From: Cytobacillus sp. NJ13
GTDB lineage: Bacteria; Bacillota; Bacilli; Bacillales; Cytobacillaceae
Reading direction: 5' to 3'
DNA length: 64,000 nucleotides
NCBI GenBank assembly: GCA_030348385.1
Contig: JAUCFP010000006.1
Coordinates: 1,674,001-1,738,000, forward strand
Of the stretch, positions 48,773 to 58,606 are shown in pieces. Positions within the stretch are counted from its first letter, which is position 1. The number at the start of each line of letters is the position of its first letter. The position numbers and the translations under genes are program-made. Under the pieces are notes generated by a model. It was given only the letters and a program-made list of their open reading frames with translations, made no database searches and was not told the DNA's origin.

Positions 48773-49781
48773 TAATATCATCCCCTCCGCCGCGAGCGAC
48801 GATGATCTCTCCTGATTCTTCTAATCTTCGGATAATGCCGACTATTCTTGATTGGGCTTCCTCAACATCTCTTAATCTCACAGGACCCATGTATTCCATC
48901 TCATCCTTAAAGGTTTCAACCATTCTGGATGACATATTTTTAAAGACGATTTCCTTAACTTCATCACTGGACACTTTCAATGAAAGCATGAGGTCCTCAC
49001 TTTCACAGTCGCGGATAACACGCTGTATGGCGCGGCTGTCAAGGGTAACGATGTCCTCAAATACAAACATTCTCTTCTTGATTTCCTCAGCAAGCTCTGG
49101 ATCCTGAATCTCCAGTGCATCCAGAATAGTCCTTTCTGTCGCCCGGTCAACCCCATTAAGAACATCCACAACCGATTCAATGCCGCCGGTCTGAGTATAA
49201 TCCTGTGTTACAGTAGAAGACAGCTTTCTCTCAAGAATCTGTTCAACTTCATTGATAATTTCAGGAGATGTGCTATCCATAACGGCAATCCTTCTTGCAA
49301 TATCCGCCTGCATTTCCTGCGGCAGCTCTGACAGGATTTGCCCGGCCTGCGCTGGCTCAAGATAGGACAATATCAATGAGATTGTTTGAGGATGCTCATT
49401 TTGAATAAAATTCAGGATTTGTGCCGGATCTGCCTTTCTGGCAAAATCGAATGGCCTTACCTGCAGAGAAGACGTCAGTCTGTTAATAATGGCCGAAGCC
49501 TGCTCGGTACCGAGTGCTTTCTCGAGAACTGTTTTTGCATAACCAATCCCGCCCTGAGTGATATAGTCCTGTGCCAGGGCAATTTGATGGAATTCTTCAA
49601 GTATTTCTTCTTTAGCAAACGAATCAACTTTTCTGACCCCGGAGATTTCCAGAGTCAATTTCTCAATTTCTTCCTCGCTTAAATGTTTATAAACAGAGGA
49701 TGCAACATCAGGACCGAGTGAAATAAGAAGAATTGCCGCTTTTTGTTTACCTGTTAGTTCTCTTTGCTCTTTTTTTGGCAT
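48765..49781 (-). CDS. fliG: Flagellar motor switch protein FliG
   Basis: C-ring protein that contacts the stator and creates torque. 338 residues: N-terminal domain binding FliF (LTGKQKAAILLISLGPDVAS), middle armadillo-like domain with EHPQTISLILSYLEP (EHPQ motif), and the C-terminal torque helix region (IKKRMFVFEDIVTLDSRAIQ). The ATG at 49781 follows AAGGAGG. It lies 12 bp after fliF. Confidence 0.97.
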   Translation of the reverse strand: MPKKEQRELTGKQKAAILLISLGPDVASSVYKHLSEEEIEKLTLEISGVRKVDSFAKEEILEEFHQIALAQDYITQGGIGYAKTVLEKALGTEQASAIINRLTSSLQVRPFDFARKADPAQILNFIQNEHPQTISLILSYLEPAQAGQILSELPQEMQADIARRIAVMDSTSPEIINEVEQILERKLSSTVTQDYTQTGGIESVVDVLNGVDRATERTILDALEIQDPELAEEIKKRMFVFEDIVTLDSRAIQRVIRDCESEDLMLSLKVSSDEVKEIVFKNMSSRMVETFKDEMEYMGPVRLRDVEEAQSRIVGIIRRLEESGEIIVARGGGDDIIV

Positions 49782-49793
49782 TTTTCATCCTCC

Positions 49794-51401
49794 TTAGTCT
49801 TCTGCGATCCAAGTGCGAAGCAGTTTTGCAAAGTCTTCAGGCTTTTCCTTCGCCATTTTTTCCAGCTGCTTGCGTCTCATTGTACTTTCTGTTTCATGCT
49901 CGTCATTTACATCCGGAAGATTGAATGTCTCTGCAGTTTGTGCTTCCATCTCTTCTTCTTTCTTCTGCTTCTTTCTCGCTTTAACAAAAAGGAAGATTAA
50001 TAGAGCAATGATTAAAAGCAGTACGCCGCCGATTGCATATATCCACCAAGGAATTCTGGTGCTAGTCTCATTAGAAAACTCAACTTTACCATTGAAAGGC
50101 TGTACGGAGACGACAATTTTATCCTGAATTGCTTCATCTGTTAATTCAGCATCGGATGAAGCATCCTTATTAATGGTTGTACGAATAACAGTCCCAAGTA
50201 TTTGTGTAATATCATTAATTCTTTCCTGCGGAAGTGATGCAGGATCATCAGCTGTCGGCGGTTCCACCATAACCTGAATGCCCAGGTCCCTGACTTTATA
50301 AGGACTTTCGACAATCTCCCTGCGGATTTTATTTACTTCATTATTAATAGTCTCTTCTATCCGTTCATAATCCCCATTAGAATTTCCGCTTTCCTGATAA
50401 GTAGCCGAATCAGTGCCTGCAGGTTCATCGCTGCCGCCAGCCGGAGTAAATCCTCCAGCAGCATCGCCATTGCCAGTAAACGTTTCCGTAATCTTTTGAG
50501 CACTAATAGCTATACCTTCCATATTTTCTTCATCAACAGGTGTAACGAGGTTTTCTTCTCTGTTTTCCTGGGTAAAGTCAATATCGGCGGTTACAGATAC
50601 AACAACCTTATCCTGCCCCATTAAAGTGCCCAGCATATTCTGCACCTGCCGCTGTACATCGCGTTCTATCTCTTTTTTAATATCATGCTGTGCTGCAAAG
50701 GTGCTTTCAGGTGAAGAATTTTGTTTATTTTTTAAGTCAAAATACTCAAAATACTGATTAGTAATGACGATATTATCAGTGGGAAGATTTGGTATACTTT
50801 TCGCAGCCAGGTGATAAAGCGCCTGGATTTGCGATTCTTCAAATTGGTATCCTGGTTTGGTGTTAAGAACAATAGAGGCAGATGCTTCCTCAGAAGAATC
50901 ATTTACAAAAATGCCTTTCTCTGGAAGGTTTATCATTACCTTGGCATCGTTTACTCCATCGATCCCTTTCATCAAATTCGCAAGTTCAGTCTGCATTGCT
51001 TCCAGCTTTAGGACATTAAATTCATTTTCAGTCATGCCAATGCCAGCATTTTGGCTGAAAAACGAATAATCAATGCTTCCGGATTTCGGAATTCCTTCTG
51101 CTGCCAGTTCTACTTTCAGAGTATCTACTACCTCTTCAGGAACCTTGATCGTTGTTCCGCCATCTGCGATTTCCGATACAACGCCCCTGGTATCTAGACT
51201 TTCTTTTATCGTCCCAGTCTCAGAGGGTGTTAAATTGCTGTATAGTGGAACGAGAGTAGTCCTGGTGCTTAGGATCGCGGCAGCCGCAATCAGCAATATA
51301 CATATTGCAGCAGCACCAATCATAACCGTCTTCTGTTTCTTTGTCCTGCTGCCCCAGTATTCTTTCACTTTACCTATATATCTCTGTAGTGTCTCATTCA
51401 T
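49794..51401 (-). CDS. fliF: Flagellar MS-ring protein FliF
   Basis: Forms the membrane MS-ring, first structure of the basal body. 535 residues from MNETLQRYIGKVKEYWGSRT. Two membrane helices (about 25-45, VMIGAAAICILLIAAAAIL; about 445-467, WWIYAIGGVLLLIIALLIFL) flank the ring-building domains (KVELAAEGIPKSGSIDYSFF, VMINLPEKGIFVND). The C-terminal cytoplasmic tail binds FliG (MAKEKPEDFAKLLRTWIAED). A GTG one codon upstream is too near the SD; the ATG at 51401 is 6 nt after GGAGG. Confidence 0.97.
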   Translation of the reverse strand: MNETLQRYIGKVKEYWGSRTKKQKTVMIGAAAICILLIAAAAILSTRTTLVPLYSNLTPSETGTIKESLDTRGVVSEIADGGTTIKVPEEVVDTLKVELAAEGIPKSGSIDYSFFSQNAGIGMTENEFNVLKLEAMQTELANLMKGIDGVNDAKVMINLPEKGIFVNDSSEEASASIVLNTKPGYQFEESQIQALYHLAAKSIPNLPTDNIVITNQYFEYFDLKNKQNSSPESTFAAQHDIKKEIERDVQRQVQNMLGTLMGQDKVVVSVTADIDFTQENREENLVTPVDEENMEGIAISAQKITETFTGNGDAAGGFTPAGGSDEPAGTDSATYQESGNSNGDYERIEETINNEVNKIRREIVESPYKVRDLGIQVMVEPPTADDPASLPQERINDITQILGTVIRTTINKDASSDAELTDEAIQDKIVVSVQPFNGKVEFSNETSTRIPWWIYAIGGVLLLIIALLIFLFVKARKKQKKEEEMEAQTAETFNLPDVNDEHETESTMRRKQLEKMAKEKPEDFAKLLRTWIAED

Positions 51402-51475
51402 CACAATCCTCCGGTTATTCTGTCTAAGCTAATAACCGCCTTAACTAGTTTTTAGCTTTAATCATTTTCATTCAT

Positions 51476-51525
51476 TAAAAAATTGAAAAAACCTCACCAT
51501 TCAGTGGATTCTTTCAATTTTTTTA
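51476..51525 (-). terminator. AT-rich hairpin between fliE and fliF
   Basis: AAAAAATTGAAA (51477-51488) pairs with TTTCAATTTTTTT (51512-51524), with CAC/GTG inside. On the minus strand it ends in T's. It fills the 135-bp fliE-fliF gap and might attenuate transcription or mark an mRNA processing site; the stem is nearly all A-T, so stability is modest. Confidence 0.4.
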
Positions 51526-51536
51526 AAATTAAAGAA

Positions 51537-51842
51537 TTAGACTTGCATTCTCATCGCTTCCTGATAGGCTTCAATTACTTTATTTCTAATTTCCAGCGCA
51601 GCCTGCATTGTAATGCTCGCTTTCTGTGATGTAATCATCACCTGGTGAAGGTCGACGTTTTCTCCCTTTGCAAGCTTTTCAGTCATAACATCTGACTGAA
51701 TCTGCGCATTATTTATTTTTTCAATTGATTGCTTTAAAACGGACGAAAAACTTTGCTGAGCATCGAATGCTGTATATGTATGAGTCTTTTGATTTTCAGC
51801 AGGCATTAAAGCATTCACTGGCATAAAAGTTACAGTATTCAT
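51537..51842 (-). CDS. fliE: Flagellar hook-basal body protein FliE
   Basis: Joins the MS-ring to the proximal rod; first substrate of the exporter. 101 residues. Typical C-terminal half: VDLHQVMITSQKASITMQAA followed by LEIRNKVIEAYQEAMRMQV. The ATG at 51842 follows AAGGAG. It follows flgC by 12 bp. Confidence 0.95.
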   Translation of the reverse strand: MNTVTFMPVNALMPAENQKTHTYTAFDAQQSFSSVLKQSIEKINNAQIQSDVMTEKLAKGENVDLHQVMITSQKASITMQAALEIRNKVIEAYQEAMRMQV

Positions 51843-51854
51843 TTAACATTCTCC

Positions 51855-52307
51855 TTATTTGCCGATTTCCAAAGCTTTCATCATCATGCCTTTAGAGGCA
51901 TTAAAAACAGTTACATTGGCTTCATAAGATCTTGTTGCACTCATTAGATCCGTCATTTCTCTTAAAGGATCCACATTTGGCATTTCAACATATCCATTCT
52001 CATTAGCATCGACATGTGTTGGATCATAAACCATTTTAGTTGGCGTCTCTCGATCTTCTACAATTCTTGACACTTTTACACCGTTTCCTGCAGAGCTTCC
52101 GCCTTTTCGGCTCATTGCCATATTTAAAAAAGAAGAAAATTGACCTTCTTTCGGTTCCAATACTACTGACTTCCTTCTGTAGGGTCCATCTCCATTCACA
52201 CTTCTGGTAGAGTCCGCATTGGCCATATTCGAAGAAATCACATCCATGCGGAGCCTTTGGACAGTAAGAGCCGATGCTGTATTATTCATACTATGAAACA
52301 TAGACAT
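51855..52307 (-). CDS. flgC: Flagellar basal-body rod protein FlgC
   Basis: Proximal rod subunit. 150 residues with the rod N-terminus ASALTVQRLRMDVISSNMAN, the middle YVEMPNVDPLREMTDLMSAT and the C-terminus NVTVFNASKGMMMKALEIGK. The ATG at 52307 uses a GGGGAGG SD formed by the last codons of flgB, 2 bp upstream. Confidence 0.96.
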   Translation of the reverse strand: MSMFHSMNNTASALTVQRLRMDVISSNMANADSTRSVNGDGPYRRKSVVLEPKEGQFSSFLNMAMSRKGGSSAGNGVKVSRIVEDRETPTKMVYDPTHVDANENGYVEMPNVDPLREMTDLMSATRSYEANVTVFNASKGMMMKALEIGK

Positions 52308-52309
52308 TA

Positions 52310-52705
52310 CTATTTGCCTCCCCGCAATACATTTTGCAGACTAGAAAACTTACCGCTTACTCGTTCAATCACTGCATTATAATAAATCTGATTTGCAGCC
52401 AGATCAGCCATTTCCTTATCTACATCTACGCTATTGCCATTATGATTGTACGAAGCATTGCGTTTTGTAACTACACCTTGTCCTGAGGTAGATCCATACT
52501 TAAAGTCATAATGCCTGAAATCACTTTTGTTTGCTTCCATTGATCCATTTAGAGCGCTCTGAAAAGCCTCTTTAAAGCTTGCATCTTTTGCTTTATAGTT
52601 TGGAGTATCCGCATTCGCAATATTTTGAGATATTACCTTTTGCTTAAGCGAAGAGTAATCCAATGCTTGTTCTAAAGTTGATATAGTGCCTGAAAACAGT
52701 TTCAA
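52310..52705 (-). CDS. flgB: Flagellar basal-body rod protein FlgB
   Basis: Proximal rod subunit and first gene of the fla/che cluster. 131 residues; LKQKVISQNIANADTPNYKA is the rod signature, and the C-terminus carries EMADLAANQIYYNAVIERVS. The start is TTG at 52705 with TGAGGTG 6-7 nt upstream. The region upstream holds the operon's promoter. Confidence 0.95.
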   Translation of the reverse strand: MKLFSGTISTLEQALDYSSLKQKVISQNIANADTPNYKAKDASFKEAFQSALNGSMEANKSDFRHYDFKYGSTSGQGVVTKRNASYNHNGNSVDVDKEMADLAANQIYYNAVIERVSGKFSSLQNVLRGGK

Positions 52706-53090
52706 TCATAACACCTCATATAAAAACAATTTTATTTTGGTAATTATTGTAGAAATTTGGTGATAATGGACAAATTATGTCATCATAAACATTATTGTAA
52801 TGAATATGAAATAATATGTCTATGAACATAAGGTTAATTTTAATGATTCTTTTGTCCTATTTTCGACAAATCTTTTAAATATGCTGAAAGTTATAATGTT
52901 TTTTCTAATAATTACCAATAATACAAGAATTCGTTCTCCTATCTAATTTTATTATATATTTCACTGGTAGGTAATTTGGATCATTCAATATAAACACCGC
53001 AATAACTAATTATGTAATATAAGACTAAAATCCTTATAAAAAATGATAAAAATACATAAATTTACCAATAAAATATGTAATCTATTTGTA
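52706..53090 (-). promoter_or_regulatory. fla/che operon control region
   Basis: 385 bp without a gene, very AT-rich. Best sigma-A promoter: -35 TTGGTA (52918-52913), 17-nt spacer, -10 TATAAC (52895-52890). The spacer contains AATTATTAGAAAAAA (52913-52899), which matches the CodY consensus AATTTTCWGAAAATT at 11 of 15 positions. In B. subtilis CodY represses this operon. I searched by eye for a sigma-D promoter (TAAA then GCCGATAT) and found none. GGACAAA/TTTGTCC (52857-52851, 52774-52768) could pair in the leader. Confidence 0.45.
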
Positions 53091-53122
53091 AAAAAAACCC
53101 GTCTTTAAAGGACGGGTTTTTT
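53091..53122 (-). terminator. Terminator after codY
   Basis: AAACCCGTC and GACGGGTTT with flanking A and T runs (53092-53122) form a perfect stem of 12 bp with a 7-nt loop. On the minus strand it ends in seven or more T. It lies 10 bp after codY. Confidence 0.92.
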
Positions 53123-53132
53123 AGCGGCTATA

Positions 53133-53912
53133 TTAGTTTGATTTAAGTTTTTCTAATTCAACCAGGAACTTATCGTTAAGAACTTTGATATAAGTACCTT
53201 TCATACCTAAAGAACGGGATTCAATAACTCCTGCACTTTCCAGTTTTCTTAGGGCATTTACGATTACAGAGCGCGTAATGCCTACACGATCAGCAATTTT
53301 TGATGCTACAAGTAGCCCTTCGTTGCCGTTAAGCTCTTCAAAGATATGCTCGATCGCTTCCAGCTCACTGTATGAAAGAGAACTGATTGCCATTTGTACA
53401 ACTGCCTTGCTGCGTGCTTCTTCTTCAATTTCTTCCGCTTTTTCACGAAGGATTTCCATACCAACAACAGTAGCACCATATTCAGCAAGAATTAAATCAT
53501 CATCATGGAACTGTTCCTGCAATCTGGCAAGAATTAATGTACCCAGACGCTCACCGCCGCCGATGATAGGAACAATTGTAGTCAAACCACTTTCGAAAAG
53601 ATCTTTGTTTTCAACCGGGAATGCAGTATATTCACTTTCTACATCCAGATTTGATGAAGTTTCCTGGATGTTAAATAAATTTTTAGTGTATTCCTCAGGG
53701 AATTGACGATCTGCCAGCATTTGCTTCATGCGCTCATTTTCAATTTGCTGGTTTACAGCAAATCCAAGCAGTTTGCCTCTGCGGCTCACTACGAAGATAT
53801 TTGCTTCGATTACATCACTTAGTGTTTCTGACATTTCCTTGAAGTTAACCGGTTTTCCGGCCGCTCTTTGAAGCATTGCATTAATTTTTCTTGTTTTTGT
53901 TAATAAATCCAT
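53133..53912 (-). CDS. codY: GTP-sensing global transcriptional repressor CodY
   Basis: Senses GTP and branched-chain amino acids and represses nutrient-limitation genes, including motility genes in Bacillus. 259 residues. The N-terminal GAF domain (about 1-155) includes [20 protein letters not shown] and [11 protein letters not shown]. The C-terminal winged helix has [20 protein letters not shown] then [20 protein letters not shown]. The ATG at 53912 follows AGGAGG. It sits between hslU and flgB as in B. subtilis, in the xerC-hslV-hslU-codY order. Confidence 0.98.
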   Translation of the reverse strand: MDLLTKTRKINAMLQRAAGKPVNFKEMSETLSDVIEANIFVVSRRGKLLGFAVNQQIENERMKQMLADRQFPEEYTKNLFNIQETSSNLDVESEYTAFPVENKDLFESGLTTIVPIIGGGERLGTLILARLQEQFHDDDLILAEYGATVVGMEILREKAEEIEEEARSKAVVQMAISSLSYSELEAIEHIFEELNGNEGLLVASKIADRVGITRSVIVNALRKLESAGVIESRSLGMKGTYIKVLNDKFLVELEKLKSN

Positions 53913-54021
53913 TGTATTTCCTCCTATTTGCTACAACCCATAAACATATATTTTGTTAAGATTAAATAACTTATTACTTCATGAACATTCGTAAAAAATT
54001 TAAGATTCATTTCTCGTGTAC

Positions 54022-54056
54022 CCTATGACATGGTTCTTTAAACTATGGGTCATAGG
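54022..54056 (-). promoter_or_regulatory. Hairpin spanning the hslU stop codon
   Basis: CCTATGAC (54022-54029) and GTCATAGG (54049-54056) are perfect inverted repeats; the second arm includes the hslU stop codon (54052-54050). There is no T-run, so it is not a standard terminator. It may act on hslU mRNA stability or on readthrough into codY. Confidence 0.4.
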
Positions 54057-55453
54057 ATAAACTGGCTTAAATCCTTATTGCGGGAAATGGCTCCCAGTTT
54101 CTCCTCAACATACTGAGGGGTAATTGTGATTTTTTCCATTGTGATATCCGGTGCTTCAAACGATAAATCCTCAAGCAGTTTTTCCATGATAGTATGAAGA
54201 CGCCTAGCACCGATATTATCTGTATTTTGGTTAACTTCGAAAGCAAATTGAGCAATCCTACGAATAGCATCGTCAGAAAATTCAATTTGTATACCTTCAG
54301 TTACCAATAATGCTTCATATTGTTTTATTAATGCATTATCGGGCTCAACGAGTATTTTGTAGAAATCTTCAACAGTTAGTTTCGTAAGCTCCACACGGAT
54401 CGGAAAACGTCCCTGTAATTCAGGAATCAGGTCGGAAGGCTTTGCCATGTGGAATGCCCCGGCAGCAATAAACAATACATGGTCTGTCTTTACAGAACCG
54501 TATTTGGTTACTACTGTTGAACCTTCTACCACTGGCAAAATGTCTCTTTGTACACCTTCCCTTGAAACATCAGCTGAAGAACCCCCGCTGTTTTTGCTGG
54601 CTATTTTATCGATTTCATCAATGAAAATAATTCCTGACTGTTCAGCACGGAATACAGCCTCCTGGCCGACTTCGTCCATATCAATCAGCTTTTGGGCTTC
54701 TTCATTTGTTAAGATCTTTCTTGCTTCCCGTACAGTCAGTTTCCTTTTCTTCCTTTTTTTCGGCATAAGGCTGCTCAGAGCATCTTGCATATTCATGCCC
54801 ATTTGCTCCATACCTGAGCCCTGCAGCATGTCAAACATGGAAGGCTGCTGCTCCTCTACTTCAACGGTAATAACTTCATTTTCCAATTCGCCAAGTGCAA
54901 GCTTCTCTTTTACAATCTTGCGCTTTTCCTGGAGGTTTAAATCTTCTGTCTGATACGTATCCTGCTGCTGATCATTACCTCCGCCAAATAGCATTTCGAG
55001 AGGATTTTTATAGTTAGCTGCCTTTTTGGCACCCGGCACAAGCAGTTCAAGGATGCGGCGGTTGGCACTTTCTTCTGCTCTTTCCTTTACACTGGCCATC
55101 TTCTCTTCTTTAACCAATCGGACGGATGTTTCCACAAGATCCCTGACCATGGATTCAACATCTCTTCCCACATATCCGACTTCCGTGAATTTGGTTGCCT
55201 CCACTTTAATAAATGGGGCACCGACCAATTTAGCCATTCTGCGCGCAATTTCAGTTTTTCCGACTCCAGTTGGGCCGATCATCAGTATATTTTTAGGATT
55301 TACTTCATCCCGCAATTTTTCTTCAAGCAAGCTGCGGCGATAGCGATTTCTAAGTGCAACAGCGACTGCTTTTTTTGCATCTTTTTGACCGATGATAAAC
55401 TGATCCAAACGCTCAACAATTTGGCGGGGAGTTAAATTTGTTCCTTTACCCAT
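54050..55453 (-). CDS. hslU: ATP-dependent protease ATPase subunit HslU (ClpY)
   Basis: AAA+ unfoldase that feeds substrates to HslV. 467 residues. Walker A GPTGVGKT (60-67), Walker [17 protein letters not shown], sensor 1 near [19 protein letters not shown], and the C-terminal [20 protein letters not shown] then DLSQFIL, whose last residues insert into HslV. An intermediate I-domain lies at about 110-240. The ATG at 55453 follows AAGGAG; 18 bp after hslV. Confidence 0.97.
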   Translation of the reverse strand: MGKGTNLTPRQIVERLDQFIIGQKDAKKAVAVALRNRYRRSLLEEKLRDEVNPKNILMIGPTGVGKTEIARRMAKLVGAPFIKVEATKFTEVGYVGRDVESMVRDLVETSVRLVKEEKMASVKERAEESANRRILELLVPGAKKAANYKNPLEMLFGGGNDQQQDTYQTEDLNLQEKRKIVKEKLALGELENEVITVEVEEQQPSMFDMLQGSGMEQMGMNMQDALSSLMPKKRKKRKLTVREARKILTNEEAQKLIDMDEVGQEAVFRAEQSGIIFIDEIDKIASKNSGGSSADVSREGVQRDILPVVEGSTVVTKYGSVKTDHVLFIAAGAFHMAKPSDLIPELQGRFPIRVELTKLTVEDFYKILVEPDNALIKQYEALLVTEGIQIEFSDDAIRRIAQFAFEVNQNTDNIGARRLHTIMEKLLEDLSFEAPDITMEKITITPQYVEEKLGAISRNKDLSQFIL

Positions 55454-55471
55454 GCAACAGCACTCCTTTTA

Positions 55472-56014
55472 TTAGAGTTCTTCCACAATGATGTTGTGGT
55501 TTGTATATACACATATTTCCGCAGCCATTTCAAGTGAGGCCTTCGCAATTTCTCTTGCTGACAAGTGTTCGCCTGCAAATCTCTTTAAAGACCGTCCAGC
55601 TGCAAGAGCATAGTTGCCGCCTGATCCAATAGCCAGAATTCCATCATCCGGCTCAATAACTTCACCTGTACCGGAGATAAGCAGCAGACTATCCGTATTC
55701 ATTACGATAAGCATTGCTTCTAGCTTGCGCAAAACCTTATCGCTTCTCCACTCTTTTGCAAGCTCCACAGCTGCTCTCTCAAGGTTTCCATTATACTCTT
55801 CAAGCTTTCCTTCAAACATTTCGAATAACGTAAATGCATCGGCTACTGAGCCCGCAAATCCGGCCAGCACCTTACCATTAAATAGCTTTCTGACTTTTCT
55901 TGCAGTGTGTTTCATCACAACTGCATTTCCAAAGGTAACCTGGCCGTCGCCGGACATTGCACATTCTCCATTATGATGCACAGCAAATATTGTTGTAGCA
56001 TGAAATTCGGACAT
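55472..56014 (-). CDS. hslV: ATP-dependent protease proteolytic subunit HslV (ClpQ/CodW)
   Basis: Proteasome-like peptidase. 180 residues, [20 protein letters not shown] then [20 protein letters not shown]. The N-terminus carries MSEFH before the ATT of typical HslV, as in B. subtilis CodW, where mature Ser rather than Thr is reported as the nucleophile; Ser2 is present here. [20 protein letters not shown] and [17 protein letters not shown] are conserved. The ATG at 56014 follows AAAGGAGG. Confidence 0.96.
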   Translation of the reverse strand: MSEFHATTIFAVHHNGECAMSGDGQVTFGNAVVMKHTARKVRKLFNGKVLAGFAGSVADAFTLFEMFEGKLEEYNGNLERAAVELAKEWRSDKVLRKLEAMLIVMNTDSLLLISGTGEVIEPDDGILAIGSGGNYALAAGRSLKRFAGEHLSAREIAKASLEMAAEICVYTNHNIIVEEL

Positions 56015-56085
56015 GAAAGACTCCTCCTTTGGAGCATATTGCCTTTGATTTTTTCTGCAGACTATTCGGTATTTACATTCTTCTG

Positions 56086-56988
56086 CTAAGCCCGCGGATG
56101 ATGGGCCATATAAGTTTTTTTCAAGTATTCATTCGTAACATGTGTATATACCTGGGTTGAAGATAGAAATGCGTGTCCAAGTAATTCCTGAACTGTTCTC
56201 ATATCAGCCCCATTTGCCATTAAATGCGTCGCAAATGTGTGGCGAAGCATATGGGGATGGATTTTGCCTGATAAGGATGATTTCTCGATAATCTTATCCA
56301 GTATAGTCCTGATTCCCCTTGCTGTAAGCGGACCGCCTCGGGCATTCAGAAACAAATTATCCTGCACGTTCCCATTAGAAAGCAATTCTTTACGTCCATG
56401 GTTTATGTATGTGTCAAGTGCGTCCTGGGCAAAACTTCCGAAAGGGACATACCGCTCTTTACTGCCCTTGCCGCGGACAAGAACCGTTGATAAATACATA
56501 TCCAGGTCTTTTAAGCGGATTTGGCTGCACTCGCTGACGCGGATGCCGGTTGCATACAATAGTTCAAGAAGTGCTTTATTTCTTTGCCCTAGAGGAGTAC
56601 TTGCTTCACAAGCATCGAAAAGCTGCTTCATTTCCTCCTCATAGAAAAATTCCGGCAGCTTTTTCTGCGCTTTCGGAATGGAAACAAGTGCAAAAGGATT
56701 TTCAGCCACTTTCTCTTCTCTGAGCAAAAATTTAAAAAAGCTCCTTAAGCTTGATATTTTCCTGGCAACAGACTTACGGGACATCTTTTTATTGTATAGA
56801 TCAGTAAGAAATATCCTGACATCCTGATACTCGACTTTTGTTAAATCTGCAATGGCTTGTTCAGACATGAACATAAAAAATTCACTAATATCATGCTGGT
56901 AATGCTCAATTGTATATTGTGAATAATTTTTCTCAATTTGTAAATATTCAATAAACAACTTTAAAGAAACGTTCACATTTTCAGACAT
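56086..56988 (-). CDS. xerC: Tyrosine recombinase XerC (CodV)
   Basis: Site-specific recombinase that, with XerD, resolves chromosome dimers at dif. 300 residues from [23 protein letters not shown]-like N-terminal domain 1-100. Catalytic set visible: R150 (YATGIRVSE), K174 (VRGKGSKER), H246 and R249 (HPHMLRHTF), H272 (LLGHAFLSS), Y281 (TQVYTHV). The frame extends six codons upstream to a TTG that precedes the SD; the ATG at 56988 is 9-10 nt after GAGGTG. First of the xerC-hslV-hslU-codY group. Confidence 0.96.
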   Translation of the reverse strand: MSENVNVSLKLFIEYLQIEKNYSQYTIEHYQHDISEFFMFMSEQAIADLTKVEYQDVRIFLTDLYNKKMSRKSVARKISSLRSFFKFLLREEKVAENPFALVSIPKAQKKLPEFFYEEEMKQLFDACEASTPLGQRNKALLELLYATGIRVSECSQIRLKDLDMYLSTVLVRGKGSKERYVPFGSFAQDALDTYINHGRKELLSNGNVQDNLFLNARGGPLTARGIRTILDKIIEKSSLSGKIHPHMLRHTFATHLMANGADMRTVQELLGHAFLSSTQVYTHVTNEYLKKTYMAHHPRA

Positions 56989-57052
56989 TAAATGTTCACC
57001 TCGCAAGGGCTACTAAATAGTATCACAACTCAGCAGCCCAACGCAACATAAT

Positions 57053-58360
57053 TTACAAATTTTTCACAAAGTTCTGAATTGTTCCTAATGCTCTTTCCGC
57101 ATGTTTTTCATTTCTTTCTTTTTTCCCCCTGATTTTTTCAGGAAGTTCAGGAAATAAACCAAAATTAGCGTTCATAGGCTGGAAACTTTTCGGGTTAGCG
57201 GTAGTAATATAACGTGCCATGCTTCCAATCGCAGTCTCATGAGGAAACTCTATAGGATCCTCTCCTTTAACAAGCCTTGCAGCATTGATGCCTGCCACAA
57301 GTCCGCTGGCAGCAGATTCGACATACCCTTCAACCCCTGTCATTTGCCCTGCAAAGAATAAATCATCCCGGTTCTTGAACTGATATGTTGCGCGCAGGAC
57401 TTTTGGAGAGTTGATAAATGTATTCCGGTGCATAACGCCATACCTTACTATTTCAGCATTTTCGAGACCTGGAATCAAGCGGATTACTTCTTTTTGCGGC
57501 CCCCATTTCAAATGTGTTTGAAAACCTACAATATTATAAAGTGTTCCGGCAGCATCATCCTGTCGAAGCTGAACAACTGCATATGGCCTTTTTCCTGTTT
57601 TCGGATCTTCTAAACCTACCGGCTTCATCGGCCCAAAAAGCATGGTTTTCTTTCCCCTGTTTGCCATCACCTCTATTGGCATACAGCCCTCGAAAAAGAT
57701 TTCCTTTTCAAATTCCTTTAATGGAACTGTTTCTGCGGAGGTAAGAGCCTCATAAAAACGGTCAAATTCTTCTTCTGTCATAGGGCAATTCAAATATGCC
57801 GCTTCTCCCTTATCATAACGTGATTTCAAATAAACTTTATTCATATCGATTGAGTCTTTTTCTAAAATTGGAGCAGCCGCATCATAAAAATATAAATAAT
57901 CTTCGCCGGAAAGATCTTTTAATTTTCCGGATAGGGCTTCACTTGTCAGCGGTCCAGTAGCGATCACAGTTGGCCCTTCCGGAATATCTGTCACTTCTTC
58001 GTTAATTACCGTTACATTCGGATGGTTTTTGACTTGTTCCGTTACACGAGCAGCAAAATCATGGCGGTCAACTGCCAATGCTCCCCCGGCAGGAACGGCA
58101 CTGCTGTCAGCTGAATGGATGATAACAGAATTCAGCTTCCGCATTTCTTCTTTTAATACCCCGACTGCATTTGTTAAAGTATTTGCACGCAGAGAGTTGC
58201 TGCAGACAAGTTCTGCAAATTTATCTGTGTGATGGGCAGGAGTCTGCCTTACTGGCCTCATTTCATAGAGGTTTACTTTTATTCCCCTGCTGGCCAGCTG
58301 CCACGCAGCCTCACTGCCTGCTAATCCCGCTCCTATTACATTTACTGCTGTATCTCTCAT
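57053..58360 (-). CDS. trmFO: Methylenetetrahydrofolate--tRNA-(uracil-5)-methyltransferase TrmFO
   Basis: Folate- and FAD-dependent enzyme that methylates U54 of tRNA (formerly gid). 435 residues from [23 protein letters not shown]-binding dinucleotide fold at the start, then [40 protein letters not shown] and [20 protein letters not shown]. The ATG at 58360 is 8 nt after GGAGG; the ATG five codons upstream precedes that SD. It follows topA after a 246-bp gap. Confidence 0.96.
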   Translation of the reverse strand: MRDTAVNVIGAGLAGSEAAWQLASRGIKVNLYEMRPVRQTPAHHTDKFAELVCSNSLRANTLTNAVGVLKEEMRKLNSVIIHSADSSAVPAGGALAVDRHDFAARVTEQVKNHPNVTVINEEVTDIPEGPTVIATGPLTSEALSGKLKDLSGEDYLYFYDAAAPILEKDSIDMNKVYLKSRYDKGEAAYLNCPMTEEEFDRFYEALTSAETVPLKEFEKEIFFEGCMPIEVMANRGKKTMLFGPMKPVGLEDPKTGKRPYAVVQLRQDDAAGTLYNIVGFQTHLKWGPQKEVIRLIPGLENAEIVRYGVMHRNTFINSPKVLRATYQFKNRDDLFFAGQMTGVEGYVESAASGLVAGINAARLVKGEDPIEFPHETAIGSMARYITTANPKSFQPMNANFGLFPELPEKIRGKKERNEKHAERALGTIQNFVKNL

Positions 58361-58606
58361 AAAATGAACCTCCATATATACTTATGATGACAATGGCATG
58401 ATTAATTTATATTTTTAAAAACAGTCTCTCTTACTTTACCCTGTTCTTATTCATTTTGCCATTTTACAATACGATTTAAAAATAATAAAGTTTCGTGAAC
58501 GATTTGCATCTGCTGTACTTTGAGATAAACGAAAGAACGAAACCGGGCTGGAAGTATTCTGGATGCACATCCCTCAATAGAAAAGAGTGAGCATTTAAGC
58601 CCACCC
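58361..58606 (-). terminator. topA-trmFO gap with terminator-like hairpin at 58580-58605
   Basis: GTGAGC (58587-58592) and GCCCAC (58599-58604) form a 6-bp stem with one G-U pair directly after the topA stop, followed on the minus strand by TCTTTTCT: a modest terminator. The remaining AT-rich sequence probably carries a trmFO promoter; none is convincing. No gene is seen. Confidence 0.5.
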
